From an uncultured bacterium (GTDB lineage: Bacteria > Cyanobacteriota > Vampirovibrionia > Gastranaerophilales > Gastranaerophilaceae), in assembly GCA_949035555.1 (NCBI GenBank), contig CAROLD010000027.1, positions 1-18,325 on the forward strand: a stretch of 18,325 bases of DNA. Direction: 5' to 3'. The notes beneath the pieces are model-generated. The model did not search any database. It saw only the letters and a list, made by a program, of their open reading frames with translations, and was not told where the DNA came from. This document shows positions 7,756-15,918 of the stretch, piece by piece; within the stretch, counting starts at the first letter, position 1; every line of letters starts with the position of its first letter. Made by a program: the position numbers and the translations under genes.

Positions 7756-7785
7756 AAAAAGAACCGTATATCGGTTCTTTTTTTT
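7756..7785 (+). terminator. Rho-independent terminator of the lipoprotein operon
   Basis: AAAAAGAACCG (7756-7766) pairs with CGGTTCTTTTT (7772-7782) around a 5-base loop, followed by more T. It begins three bases after the stop codon. Confidence 0.9.
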
Positions 7786-7800
7786 ATAAAAATTTGCATA

Positions 7801-7824
7801 AAAAAAGAGTTCTAAGAACTCTTT
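7801..7824 (-). terminator. Terminator of tRNA-Val
   Basis: AAAGAGTTC (7804-7812) and GAACTCTTT (7816-7824) form a 9-bp stem with a 3-base loop; on the minus strand it ends in six T. It starts three bases after the encoded CCA of the tRNA. Confidence 0.85.
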
Positions 7825-7827
7825 AAA

Positions 7828-7903
7828 TGGTGGGTGTTGAGGGACTTGAACCCCCGACCCTCTCCTTGTAAGGGAGACGCTCTACCAACTGAGCTAAACA
7901 CCC
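7828..7903 (-). tRNA. tRNA-Val(TAC), CCA encoded
   Basis: The minus strand folds into a full cloverleaf: acceptor GGGTGTT/AACACCC, D arm GCTC/GAGC with AGTTGGTA loop, anticodon stem TCTCC/GGAGA with loop CTTACAA, five-base variable loop GGGTC, T arm GGGGG/CCCTC (one G-T) with TTCAAGT, discriminator A and genomic CCA. Anticodon TAC is at 7868-7870 (plus-strand gta), reading GUA and, if modified, other Val codons. It has its own promoter and terminator, so it is a single-gene unit. Confidence 0.97.
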
Positions 7904-7954
7904 ATATATGCTATTCTTTCGGCTTTAGAGCTTTGTACGCCCCTTGCAAGATCT

Positions 7955-7983
7955 ATATTACCAAGAACATATTTTTATGTCAA
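7955..7983 (-). promoter_or_regulatory. Strong sigma-70 promoter of tRNA-Val
   Basis: On the minus strand, consensus -35 TTGACA (plus 7978-7983) is followed by exactly 17 bases and -10 TAATAT (plus 7955-7960). Predicted start near 7948 gives a ~45-base 5' leader before the mature tRNA end at 7903. It is the best-matching promoter in the window. Confidence 0.85.
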
Positions 7984-8067
7984 GAGATTTATTGAAACTT
8001 TTTTTGATTTATTTCGTCTCTGTATTTAGTAGAAGGATTTAGTATAAATTATAGCGTGGAGGATATT

Positions 8068-8991
8068 GTGAGTTTAAGTATTGAAACACTTGATAAACTG
8101 GATTTAAATTCTGAAATTCATAATGAAGAAGAAATTAAAACATTTAATGCAATTGCGCATGAAGATGATATTTTACAGGTCTATTTGAAAGAAATTGGCA
8201 GAATAAAACTTTTAAAAACAGAGGAAGAAAAGCGTTTAGGGCAGCTGATAAAAGAAGAGAACAATGATGTGGCAAAACGTAAACTTGTACAGGCAAATTT
8301 AAGACTTGTAGTAAGCATTGCCAAAAGATATGTCGGACAGGGTGTATTATTTATGGATTTAGTACAAGAGGGCTCCATTGGATTAATAAAGGCAGCTGAG
8401 AAATTTGATTATTCAAAAAATTTTAAATTTTCAACTTATGCAACATGGTGGATTAAGCAGTCTATAATCAGAGCTATTGCAAATAATTCCCGCTCAATAA
8501 GAATTCCTGTGCATATGGCTGATAAAATCAGAAAATATAAACAAGCATATACTAACTTATCTTCTGATTATGGTAGAGAACCAACCGAAGAGGAACTTGC
8601 TGATTATCTAAAGATTTCTGTCAGCAAGTTGAGAAAAATACAACAGTCAATAATTCTTGAACCTGTAAGTCTTGAAACCTCAGTTACGGATGATTTAACC
8701 CTCGGAGATTATATTGAGGATAAATCTTGTAACTCCCCGGAAGAACATGCAAAAGATGAATTTTTAAAAATCGGCCTGCCTGAGCTGTTTGGCATTTTAA
8801 CCGACAGAGAAAAGCAGGTTATCACGTCAAGATTTGGAATGAATTCATCAGTTAAACCTAAAACTTTAGCGGAACTAGGTGCAACAATGGGTTATTCAAA
8901 AGAAAGGATAAGACAGATTGAAGAAGGCGCACTTAACAAAATGCGTAACAATTTTAAAACTAAACATCTAAAAGATTTTATAGAAAACTAA
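8068..8991 (+). CDS. RNA polymerase sigma-70 family factor, group 2-like
   Basis: It directs RNA polymerase to promoters. The 307 residues carry region 1.2 (DILQVYLKEIGRIKLL), region 2 (ANLRLVVSIAKRY ... FSTYATWWIKQ), region 3 (IPVHMADKIRKYKQ) and region 4 (LTDREKQVITSRFGM ... YSKERIRQIEEGAL), but no region 1.1, and region 2.4 reads NNSRSIRIPVH rather than the DQARTIRIPVH of primary factors; hence group 2 rather than rpoD. Residue I134 replaces the Thr equivalent to E. coli T440 while Gln131 (Q437) is kept. Start: GTG at 8068, because GGAGG (8058-8062) is five bases upstream and would be inside the coding region if the GTG at 8056 were used. TATAAA at 8043-8048 may be its -10. Terminator follows at 9019. 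It may still be the main factor if no longer paralogue exists in the genome. Confidence 0.93.
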   Translation: MSLSIETLDKLDLNSEIHNEEEIKTFNAIAHEDDILQVYLKEIGRIKLLKTEEEKRLGQLIKEENNDVAKRKLVQANLRLVVSIAKRYVGQGVLFMDLVQEGSIGLIKAAEKFDYSKNFKFSTYATWWIKQSIIRAIANNSRSIRIPVHMADKIRKYKQAYTNLSSDYGREPTEEELADYLKISVSKLRKIQQSIILEPVSLETSVTDDLTLGDYIEDKSCNSPEEHAKDEFLKIGLPELFGILTDREKQVITSRFGMNSSVKPKTLAELGATMGYSKERIRQIEEGALNKMRNNFKTKHLKDFIEN

Positions 8992-9018
8992 TCATAATAA
9001 TTCATCATTTCTCATCAG

Positions 9019-9051
9019 CGGTAAATAGTAAACCATTTACCGTTTTTTTTT
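9019..9051 (+). terminator. Terminator of the sigma factor gene
   Basis: CGGTAAAT (9019-9026) pairs with ATTTACCG (9035-9042), 8-base loop, then nine T (9043-9051). The T run overlaps the recN stop codon (9050-9052, minus strand), so the convergent genes are packed end to end. Confidence 0.85.
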
Positions 9052-10702
9052 ATTGTGCTAAAAGAGATTTTGCAAATTCGATTGATTGCTCATTGATTTC
9101 ACCGCCTGCAAGTTCGGCAAGAGCCTTAATTTTATTCTCACCTGTAAGAACATAAACTTCAACATTTGTTTCATCTGTTTGGGATTTTCTAACATAGAAG
9201 TGCTTGTCGGACTTTGAGGCAATAATAGCTTGATGAGTAATAACAATAATTTGGTGAGATTTGCTTAATTCAACAATTTCATCGGCTACACTTTGAGAAG
9301 CTTTACCCGAAATTCCGGTATCGATTTCATCAAATATAACTGTATCAATATCATCGTTTTGGGCAAATATAGATTTAATCGCAAGCATTACTCTGGAAAT
9401 TTCACCGCCTGATGCGACTTTGGCTAGAGGTTTTAAATCTTCGGATACGTTTGTAGATATCATAAACTCAACATTGTCAGCTCCGTTTGCGCCAATTTCT
9501 TTTTCTGTTATTTTTATTTCAAATCTCGCTTTAGGAAGCTCCAGAACTGAAAGTTTATCCTGAATTAGAACAGATAATACCTGTGCGTAATTTTGTCTGT
9601 TCTCGCTGATTTGAGCGGCAAGTTTTTTTAGTTCCGAGAAGCTTGAAGCAATTTCTTTGGACAAATTTTCAACATTCAGGGTTGAAAATTCAATACTTGA
9701 AAGCTCTTGAGAAAATTCCTCATAACTTTTTAAAACATTCCCAAGTGTTCCGCCGTATTTGCGCTTTAGTTTATCAAACACGAAAAGTCTTTCCTGAATT
9801 TCATCCAATCTTTGGGTGTCATTATCAAGATTTTGACTGTAATCTCTTAAGTCAGATGAAATATCTTTTAAATTTTCAACGGCATCCAGAAATCTGCTAT
9901 AAATATCTTCCAGTTTATTATCATAATCAGAAGCCTTTGAAATATCGTTTTTGATTTTTGATAAGGCTTCTAATATGGAGCCGTCATCTCCGTTTATTGC
10001 CCAGTAGGAACTACTTGTTAAATCTTTTAGTTTTTCAGCGTTTGAAAGAACTTCTAATTCGGCTTCAAGTTCTGTATCTTCATTTATGCTTTGAATAGAA
10101 GCACCTTCTATTTCTTCAATCTGAAATTTTAGAAATTCAATTTGAGATTCGGTTGCGTTTGCAGAAGATTTAGCTTCTACAAGCTGTTTTTGCAATTCTT
10201 CATAAGCCTTGAATTTTTCTTTATAGCTATTTAATAATGAGCCGTAATCGTCTTTTCCGTATGAGTCGAGAAGATTTATGTGATATTGCGGCTGTAAGAA
10301 TGTATAAGTCTGATGCTGAGAATGGATATCCACAAAAAGTGTACGCAGGTTTTCGATAAGCTTTTGATTAACAAGGGTTCCGTTGATTCGTGAGCGGACA
10401 GAACTCTGTGTAATCTCTTTTGTTATAACTATTTCAGAACCTAAATCATCAATTCCGTTATCGTCAAAAAGCTGTGAAAGATTGTGTTTGGTATTCTCCA
10501 TCACAATTTCTATCACAGCTTTATCACAGCCCGTTTTAATAACATCCTTTGATACACGTGAGGAAAAAACTAAATCAATTGCATTTAAAAGTATGCTTTT
10601 ACCTGCGCCGGTTTCGCCTGTAATTATGTTTAATCCGTTGTCAAAATTGGCGCAAAGTTCTTCTATTAAAATGTAATCTTTTAGTTTTAACTGTTTAATC
10701 AT
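9050..10702 (-). CDS. recN: DNA repair protein RecN
   Basis: An SMC-like cytoplasmic ATPase that acts early in recombinational repair of double-strand breaks. The 550 residues match RecN. Visible: N-terminal ATPase half with Walker A GETGAGKS (29-36), the DIHSQHQ region following it, a long central coiled coil rich in E/L/K/S (about 155-370), signature ASGGEISR near 429-436 and Walker B VIFDEIDTGISG near 454-465, then ITHQAIIAS with the switch His. It starts 12 bases after the SEC-C gene's stop, with a weak Shine-Dalgarno (AAAGACC), so translation probably depends on the upstream gene. No LexA-type site was seen upstream. Confidence 0.96.
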   Translation of the reverse strand: MIKQLKLKDYILIEELCANFDNGLNIITGETGAGKSILLNAIDLVFSSRVSKDVIKTGCDKAVIEIVMENTKHNLSQLFDDNGIDDLGSEIVITKEITQSSVRSRINGTLVNQKLIENLRTLFVDIHSQHQTYTFLQPQYHINLLDSYGKDDYGSLLNSYKEKFKAYEELQKQLVEAKSSANATESQIEFLKFQIEEIEGASIQSINEDTELEAELEVLSNAEKLKDLTSSSYWAINGDDGSILEALSKIKNDISKASDYDNKLEDIYSRFLDAVENLKDISSDLRDYSQNLDNDTQRLDEIQERLFVFDKLKRKYGGTLGNVLKSYEEFSQELSSIEFSTLNVENLSKEIASSFSELKKLAAQISENRQNYAQVLSVLIQDKLSVLELPKARFEIKITEKEIGANGADNVEFMISTNVSEDLKPLAKVASGGEISRVMLAIKSIFAQNDDIDTVIFDEIDTGISGKASQSVADEIVELSKSHQIIVITHQAIIASKSDKHFYVRKSQTDETNVEVYVLTGENKIKALAELAGGEINEQSIEFAKSLLAQ

Positions 10703-10714
10703 AGGTCTTTGTTA

Positions 10715-12007
10715 TTATAAATTTGCCCCGCAGCATTTTTTGAATTTTTTGCCGCTGCCGCAAGGGCAAGGGTCATTTCTTCCAATTTTCTGTGTTAAAT
10801 CAATTTCAGGACGGTTTTCATTATCTTCAATGATACCGAGAGTTCCTGAAAATGCGTTAGAACGATATAATACTGTAGTAGAAGAAATAATTTTGTTATT
10901 TACATATCTGCGTTTGTATTTTTTCAAAAGTTCTTCTAGTGTATAGTTTTTAGCTATTACTGCATTAACAATTTCCATAAAGTTTTTATGTTTTGATGCA
11001 ACCATTCTGATAAGATTTGCAGAATATTTGTCATTTTGCAAGAAATATTTAATACATGCATCATAATTAAGAACTTTTGTATAATCCGGTACTTCAAATA
11101 TTTTATTGAATGTTCCGTAGAACGGAATTGCATAAAGTCCTAATTCTTCATCGTAAATAATACCTACATCATAGATTTCTTTGTGGGAAGAAAAACCTCC
11201 AAGAGAATTTTCAAGGAAGTTGTCGTAAGAGTTGTTGAACTCTGATACATTGAAAAATTTGTATTCTTCAGGTTCCTTAATTAGTTCTTTAAAATCAGCT
11301 TTGTTGCCTTCTTCTGCATAATCATTAAAGATACCGATTAAATCATCTGCATATTTGTTAGTGGTAATAATTTCTGTTGTGCCGAAGAATTCTGTGAATT
11401 TTTTATAAATATCTGCAACATCTTGTTCAATTTCTGCTTGTTTTTCAGGATTATCAAGATAAACAAGTTCAGGGTTTTGGATGATTTTTGCTACTGCAAA
11501 CCTGTAAGCATCATCTTTTCTTGTTGCAGGTAATACCCCTGAAATTTCGAGAAGATAATAATCACCGTTAAGGTTTACAATTCTGGCGATGATGTAATCT
11601 CCTGAACCTAAACCGCGGAACGCTGTCATTTTCATTAATGATGTAATCATATATCTGCGTTCGTTGACAATATTTAAGAGGTCAAATCCTGTTTTGGTAA
11701 CTTTTTTAATTTCAAATACTGAAGAAATTGAATTATCAATTGCTTCAGCAATGTCTTTAGTTTCTTTATCAAGATTTTTATTGTTTTCAAGATATAATTG
11801 CGGAATACTTTTCAAATCTTCGCCGAGATTTCTTTCTAAAATGTAGCTGAAGCAAGCAGTTTGAAGCGGCACACCGTTTTGAGAGTTTGCTCCGATTGTT
11901 CTTAAATACTCGTTAAAATCTTGTTTTATTTCATCATGGCTTTGAATAAAATCTGCAATATTTTTAATTACGCCATTAATAGTATCCATGCGTTCTTGTA
12001 ATATCAT
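10715..12007 (-). CDS. SEC-C motif protein of unknown function
   Basis: The last 21 residues are a complete SEC-C zinc motif, R-N-D-P-C-P-C-G-S-G-K-K-F-K-K-C-C (C414, C416, C425, C426), the element found at the SecA C terminus and on many unrelated proteins. The other ~400 residues are mixed alpha/beta, rich in Asn, Lys and Tyr, without a motif I recognise. The start at 12007 is chosen because AAGGGGAG (plus 12013-12020) lies five bases upstream; an open extension to 12064 would swallow that site and run into the promoter region (TTTAAC-17-TAAAAT can be read there). It heads the pair SEC-C/recN, and is 78 bases downstream of the leuD-like gene, which may or may not read through. The link to RecN hints at stress or repair but is only positional. 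Confidence 0.75.
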   Translation of the reverse strand: MILQERMDTINGVIKNIADFIQSHDEIKQDFNEYLRTIGANSQNGVPLQTACFSYILERNLGEDLKSIPQLYLENNKNLDKETKDIAEAIDNSISSVFEIKKVTKTGFDLLNIVNERRYMITSLMKMTAFRGLGSGDYIIARIVNLNGDYYLLEISGVLPATRKDDAYRFAVAKIIQNPELVYLDNPEKQAEIEQDVADIYKKFTEFFGTTEIITTNKYADDLIGIFNDYAEEGNKADFKELIKEPEEYKFFNVSEFNNSYDNFLENSLGGFSSHKEIYDVGIIYDEELGLYAIPFYGTFNKIFEVPDYTKVLNYDACIKYFLQNDKYSANLIRMVASKHKNFMEIVNAVIAKNYTLEELLKKYKRRYVNNKIISSTTVLYRSNAFSGTLGIIEDNENRPEIDLTQKIGRNDPCPCGSGKKFKKCCGANL

Positions 12008-12085
12008 GTTTTCTCCCCTTATGTAGTATATTTTAAGAATATAATTAATATTGTTAAAACTCAAGTATATTAAGAATTTTATAGC

Positions 12086-12583
12086 TTAGTCGGTTAATTT
12101 AAAATCCCCATTCTTCTTAATATGTTCAACTAATCCGCCATCTTCAAGCAGTTTAATCATAACCGGAGGAAGCGGCTCAATTTGAATAATAGTGCCGTTT
12201 GTAAGATTAGTGATTATCCCTTTTTCTATATCCAATTCGAGTTCATCACCTTCGTCAATTGAATCCGTGTCGCATTCAATTGCTAAAAGTCCGATGTTGA
12301 TTGCATTTCTATAGAATATTCTAGCAAAAGATTTTGCTAGAACAGCTCCGACCCCTGCAATTTTCATAATTAAAGGAGCATGTTCTCTGGATGAACCCAA
12401 TCCGAAGTTTGAACCGGCGACAACAAAGTCACCTTTTTTCATACGTGCTGCAAAAGTTTCATCAGCATCTTCAAGTACATGTTTTGCGAATTCATTCAAA
12501 TCCGAACGCAGGTGATAAAGTCTTCCCGGTGCGATGTGATCTGTTGAAATGTTATCTCCGAATTTGAATGCTGTACCCTTCAT
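12086..12583 (-). CDS. leuD: Aconitase-superfamily small subunit, probable 3-isopropylmalate dehydratase (LeuD)
   Basis: Small (swivel) subunit of a two-chain hydro-lyase that isomerises 2- to 3-isopropylmalate in leucine synthesis; the partner LeuC carries the 4Fe-4S cluster and is not in this window. At 165 residues it is the short, archaeal-like type. Motifs: GDNISTDHI (residues 9-17), GSNFGLGSSREHAP with the substrate-binding SRE, AKSFARIFYRNAINIGL. It differs from classic LeuD in STDHI (usually DTDQI) and FGLGSSRE (usually FGCGSSRE), features shared with aconitase/homoaconitase-like small subunits, so the substrate could instead be homocitrate, dimethylmalate or another. AAGGAGAG (plus 12588-12595) four to five bases before ATG fixes the start. 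Divergent from the phosphatase-like gene. Confidence 0.85.
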   Translation of the reverse strand: MKGTAFKFGDNISTDHIAPGRLYHLRSDLNEFAKHVLEDADETFAARMKKGDFVVAGSNFGLGSSREHAPLIMKIAGVGAVLAKSFARIFYRNAINIGLLAIECDTDSIDEGDELELDIEKGIITNLTNGTIIQIEPLPPVMIKLLEDGGLVEHIKKNGDFKLTD

Positions 12584-12628
12584 ATTTCTCTCCTTTTTTC
12601 TACTATACTACCTCAAAAACAAAAACTA

Positions 12629-12637
12629 TGCTATAAT
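12629..12637 (+). promoter_or_regulatory. Extended -10 promoter for the phosphatase-like gene
   Basis: TGCTATAAT is a perfect TGn-TATAAT. No -35 is recognisable 17 bases upstream (TACCTC). Predicted start near 12644 leaves only ~14 bases of leader, with GAGG (12645-12648) at its very 5' end. Confidence 0.6.
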
Positions 12638-12657
12638 GTTAATAGAGGTTTAAATTT

Positions 12658-13284
12658 ATGTATTTTAACAGAAGATGTAAAATAACTTTTATATGCCACG
12701 GTGCGACAATTTATTCCGAGGAAGGAAGATTTTCTGATGCTGAAAATTATCCTCCGCTATCAGAGCTTGGCGTTGAGGAAATGGATAATTTGACTAAATA
12801 TTTAAAAGCACGCGGCGTTAAAAATGATGTAATTTATACTTCTCCATCAATTCGTACAGTTCAATCCGCAATGATGGTTGCGAAATTATTTAAAAAGGAT
12901 TATGTCATACTTGAGGATTTAAAAACTCGCGAATGCGGAAAATGGAACGGGTTAACCTTTGGACAAATCTTAGAGAAATACCCTGACGGTTTCTCGGATA
13001 TTTTAAAGTATCCTGATAAAAAAACTGCAGCCGATGCTGAAAGTTCTATAGAATTTATTACAAGAGTGAAGAAAATTATTGATGAACTTGTATCTCAAAA
13101 TATTGGTAACAGAATTATTATTGTGACGCATCCGGAAGTTATTCAGGCTGCAATTTGTGCGGCTCTTGCTATTCCTGCGGATAAACTGCCAAAAATCTTC
13201 ATTAGAACAGGCAGTGCAACCCAAATCAGTTATTACGAAGAATGGGCAAGTCTTGTTTATTCTGATTATGTTCCTTTGGGGTAA
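12658..13284 (+). CDS. Histidine phosphatase (phosphoglycerate mutase-like) family protein with CHG in place of RHG
   Basis: The 208-residue protein has the histidine phosphatase fold order: strand KITFICHGAT (His14 would be the phosphorylated residue), SPSIRTVQSA with Arg66, ECGKWNGLTF with Glu92, and VTHPEVIQAA with second His158. The Arg before the first His, which helps bind phosphate in nearly all members (RHG), is Cys13 (codon TGC, one transition from CGC). All other pocket residues are kept, so it may be a low-activity enzyme, a binding protein, or an enzyme with another substrate; the substrate is unknown (families include mutases, cobalamin/sugar phosphatases). GAGG nine bases before ATG. 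The gene is convergent with the radical SAM gene, 16 bases apart. Confidence 0.8.
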   Translation: MYFNRRCKITFICHGATIYSEEGRFSDAENYPPLSELGVEEMDNLTKYLKARGVKNDVIYTSPSIRTVQSAMMVAKLFKKDYVILEDLKTRECGKWNGLTFGQILEKYPDGFSDILKYPDKKTAADAESSIEFITRVKKIIDELVSQNIGNRIIIVTHPEVIQAAICAALAIPADKLPKIFIRTGSATQISYYEEWASLVYSDYVPLG

Positions 13285-13302
13285 AAGATAAATAATCTTT
13301 TT
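13283..13302. terminator. Short bidirectional A/T hairpin between convergent stops
   Basis: AAAAGAT (13283-13289) and ATCTTTT (13295-13301) form a 7-bp stem with a 5-base loop. It overlaps both stop codons (13282-13284 plus; 13301-13303 minus) and has a T tract on either strand. GC-poor, so a weak terminator. Confidence 0.5.
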
Positions 13303-14875
13303 ATTGTCCGATTAGCCGCTTGCTTTCCTGCACTAAAAATTCTTTTCCGGGCTTTATGTCAATAAAATCCCATGGTAAAGTTTTCGCATATCCATAATTT
13401 TCAATTGCATAATAATCTGTATCTATATTTAGCTGTTTAGCGGCTTTTTTGAATGCTCCCAGTTTGCCGCCCTGTTTATAGACTTCAATTAAGTAATCTG
13501 TTAATTTGTCGTCTCCTCGAGACAACACAGCTTGATAATAATCCCATTTTGCACTTGAAATATTTGCCTGAATACCAAGTTTATGAAGCTCTTTTCTCAC
13601 ATAGTTTGATTTCTTTTCTAATGTCTTTTCATCTTCTCTTCCAAACCATTGGAACGGTGTATTTGCTTTTGGTACAAATGTTGAAAACCCAAATGAGATT
13701 TCAAACCCTTTGTATTTTTCCCTGATTTTTTTTGAAAGTGTTATAATTTCTTCAACATCTTCAATTGTTTCAGTCGGTAAACCCAGCATGCCGTAGAATT
13801 TAATACCTTTAAGTCCGCATTCTCTTGCAACTTCAATTGCTTTAAAAATCTGTTCTTCTTTTAGATTTTTATTTATAACTCTTCTCAGTCTTTCACTTCC
13901 TGCCTCGATCGCAAGGGTTAAATTCTTCTGTCCTGCATCAACAAGGGTTTGAACAACTTCAGGAACAAACGAATCAACTCTTAATGAGGATACGCTCATT
14001 TCTATATGTTCACCGTTTTTAATTTTGTTATCAATATATTTGCAGATATCTTTAAACCGAGGATGTGCAGTAATTTGAGCACCCAACAATGCAATTTTAT
14101 TTGTGTGTTTTAAGCCCAGTTCAATTGTCTCAATCAGTTTTTCATATTCAACAAATCTTATAGGTAAATTCATATATGAAGCCAGACAAAATGCGCATCT
14201 GTTAGCGCATCCTCTTTCTACTTCCATAATAAATGTGTTAGGGAAAAAAGCATTATCACTTATTATTGGAGTATATATGCATTCTGAAAGTTTATTTGTA
14301 ATCTTTTTAACAGATTTTTGATTACTTGAAGGTACATATATTCCTTCAACTTCGCTTAACATTTTTAGAATTTCAGACTTTGGTTTGCTTGCGTTTTCTT
14401 TGCAGATATTTATCGCCAGAATGTTAGCACCATTTGCTCCTTCACCATCACCTATTATAAAAAAATCAAAAATTTCTTTGTAAGGTTCAGGATTTGAAGT
14501 TATAACAGGTCCGCCCGCAAATATCAACGGGTCTGTCTCTTTTCTGTCTTTTGCTTTGAATGCATATTTATTCCATTCTAAAAAGTGAAATATAGATAAG
14601 AAATCCATGTCAAACGTGAAAGAATATCCGATTAAATTTATTTTATCTCTTTGTATTAGAGTAGTTTTTGTATCAGAATAAATTCGTTCAATATTTACAT
14701 CTTCCAGCAGGTCAATTGATTTATACAACCATAAATATCCTAGAGATGACATTGCAAATGACTCAGGTCCAGGGAATGCAAACCACATATTGAAATCGTA
14801 GTCTTTTTTTATAATTCTGTCATATAAAAATATTTCGTTACTTTTGTTCAATACTGTTACCGTGTTCTTTCTCAT
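13301..14875 (-). CDS. Radical SAM protein with degenerate B12-binding-type N-terminal domain
   Basis: A 524-residue iron-sulfur enzyme that would cleave S-adenosylmethionine to a 5'-deoxyadenosyl radical; the substrate is unknown. The CxxxCxxC cluster motif is C223, C227, C230 in VERGCANRCAFCLASYMNLP. The N-terminal half has the Rossmann-like pattern of B12-binding radical SAM proteins (SFTFDMDFLS, FAGGPVITSNPEP, FIIGDGEG), but the cobalamin-ligating D-x-H-x-x-G motif is missing. The barrel contains AIEAGSERLRR (SAM contact) and KFYGMLGLPTE. It resembles the large bacterial/cyanobacterial family related to TIGR03960; that placement is from memory. The start ATG lies 38 bases inside the upstream permease gene without a Shine-Dalgarno, so translation is likely coupled; Met30 is an alternative start but would trim conserved sequence. 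Confidence 0.88.
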   Translation of the reverse strand: MRKNTVTVLNKSNEIFLYDRIIKKDYDFNMWFAFPGPESFAMSSLGYLWLYKSIDLLEDVNIERIYSDTKTTLIQRDKINLIGYSFTFDMDFLSIFHFLEWNKYAFKAKDRKETDPLIFAGGPVITSNPEPYKEIFDFFIIGDGEGANGANILAINICKENASKPKSEILKMLSEVEGIYVPSSNQKSVKKITNKLSECIYTPIISDNAFFPNTFIMEVERGCANRCAFCLASYMNLPIRFVEYEKLIETIELGLKHTNKIALLGAQITAHPRFKDICKYIDNKIKNGEHIEMSVSSLRVDSFVPEVVQTLVDAGQKNLTLAIEAGSERLRRVINKNLKEEQIFKAIEVARECGLKGIKFYGMLGLPTETIEDVEEIITLSKKIREKYKGFEISFGFSTFVPKANTPFQWFGREDEKTLEKKSNYVRKELHKLGIQANISSAKWDYYQAVLSRGDDKLTDYLIEVYKQGGKLGAFKKAAKQLNIDTDYYAIENYGYAKTLPWDFIDIKPGKEFLVQESKRLIGQ

Positions 14876-15887
14876 TTATTGGGGCTAAATATAATTCATC
14901 AATCAATACGCACAGAGTAGCTGCAATTGCCGGTGAAAGAATTACACCCCAGACTCCCAGAAATTCCTCAGCCGCAAATAAGGCAACCATGATTGTAATC
15001 GGGTGCAGCTGCATGAATTTCCCGAACAAAAATGGTCTTATCATATAATTTGAAATCTGTTGTATAGCAAGAAACAGAATGATTGCGATGATAATTTTTA
15101 CCATACCTAGCGGGAATGCAATCATAACAATTACCGCAATAGCAATAGTCGGACCCAAAACAGGAATAATTTCGCAAATACCTGCAATTAAACCAAGCAA
15201 TATCGGATACTCAATTCCAAGAACTGCAACTTCCAATGTTACCATAACACCCACGGTTACCATTGAGAGAACCTGTGCTCTTACATAATTACCTACCTTA
15301 TAGGTTATATTATATAATATAGAACCGGCTTTTTCTTTAAGGTTTGGCGGGAAGAATTCAATAAATTTATCTCTTAAATAATCTTTATCAACAAGAATAT
15401 AATATATAAACATTGTCAGAGCTAAAGTCACAAATACTGCCTGTGCAAACCCCATCGTAATATTCCAAGACTGGCTGAAAACATTTTGTGCGATGTTTGA
15501 AGATGCATTTGCCAGATGTTCCATCGGTATAAAATCGGCAATATTGTGTCCATAAAGTTTTGTGTGAGTAATGAAATTATATAAATTAGCCGCTTTTTGC
15601 GGCATGATTTGTACAAAAAGCTCTATTTCTTTGTAACACATTACAAATATGGGCAAAATAAGTGCAAATAATGCTATTATGGATGCTATCACTATAATTG
15701 AAGCCGCTGCTGCTCGATTTTTGATTTTAGCCTGTAACTTATTTACAAACGGGTTTAATGCCGCCGCCAGTACGAATGATGCAAACAATATCATTAGTAA
15801 TCCTGATAGTTTCGGAATTAAAAATAATACAAAAACAGTCAGAGTTATAAATATTATAGTTTTTAAGTTGAAAAATTTTTTAATCAT
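14838..15887 (-). CDS. AI-2E/PerM (UPF0118) family membrane transporter
   Basis: An inner-membrane permease of 349 residues, the usual length, with about eight hydrophobic segments: two in residues 9-43, one near 57-84, a large loop, then segments around 145-165 and 210-230, and the C-terminal block PILLGLIAGICEIIPVLGPTIA, which is the family signature, followed by QQISNYMIRPFLFG and LGVWGVILSPAIAA. Members export AI-2 (TqsA), move ions (Na+/H+ antiport in some) or have no known cargo; the name does not prove AI-2 transport here and no luxS is in the window. A weak AGG site lies upstream of ATG. It is the first gene of a two-gene unit overlapping the radical SAM gene by 38 bases. Confidence 0.9.
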   Translation of the reverse strand: MIKKFFNLKTIIFITLTVFVLFLIPKLSGLLMILFASFVLAAALNPFVNKLQAKIKNRAAAASIIVIASIIALFALILPIFVMCYKEIELFVQIMPQKAANLYNFITHTKLYGHNIADFIPMEHLANASSNIAQNVFSQSWNITMGFAQAVFVTLALTMFIYYILVDKDYLRDKFIEFFPPNLKEKAGSILYNITYKVGNYVRAQVLSMVTVGVMVTLEVAVLGIEYPILLGLIAGICEIIPVLGPTIAIAVIVMIAFPLGMVKIIIAIILFLAIQQISNYMIRPFLFGKFMQLHPITIMVALFAAEEFLGVWGVILSPAIAATLCVLIDELYLAPINEKEHGNSIEQK

Positions 15888-15918
15888 AAAAGTTGCCTAT
15901 CGTTATAAATTTCTCACA

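Noticed and set aside
7828..7903. tRNA-Val as attachment site of an integrated element
   Set aside because: No duplicated tRNA 3' end was noticed in the window and no integrase gene is nearby.
8056..8067. GTG at 8056 as start of the sigma factor
   Set aside because: It overlaps the best Shine-Dalgarno (GGAGG), which is correctly spaced for the GTG at 8068.
12008..12064. N-terminal extension of the SEC-C protein
   Set aside because: It includes the Shine-Dalgarno AAGGGGAG of the inner ATG and likely promoter sequence.
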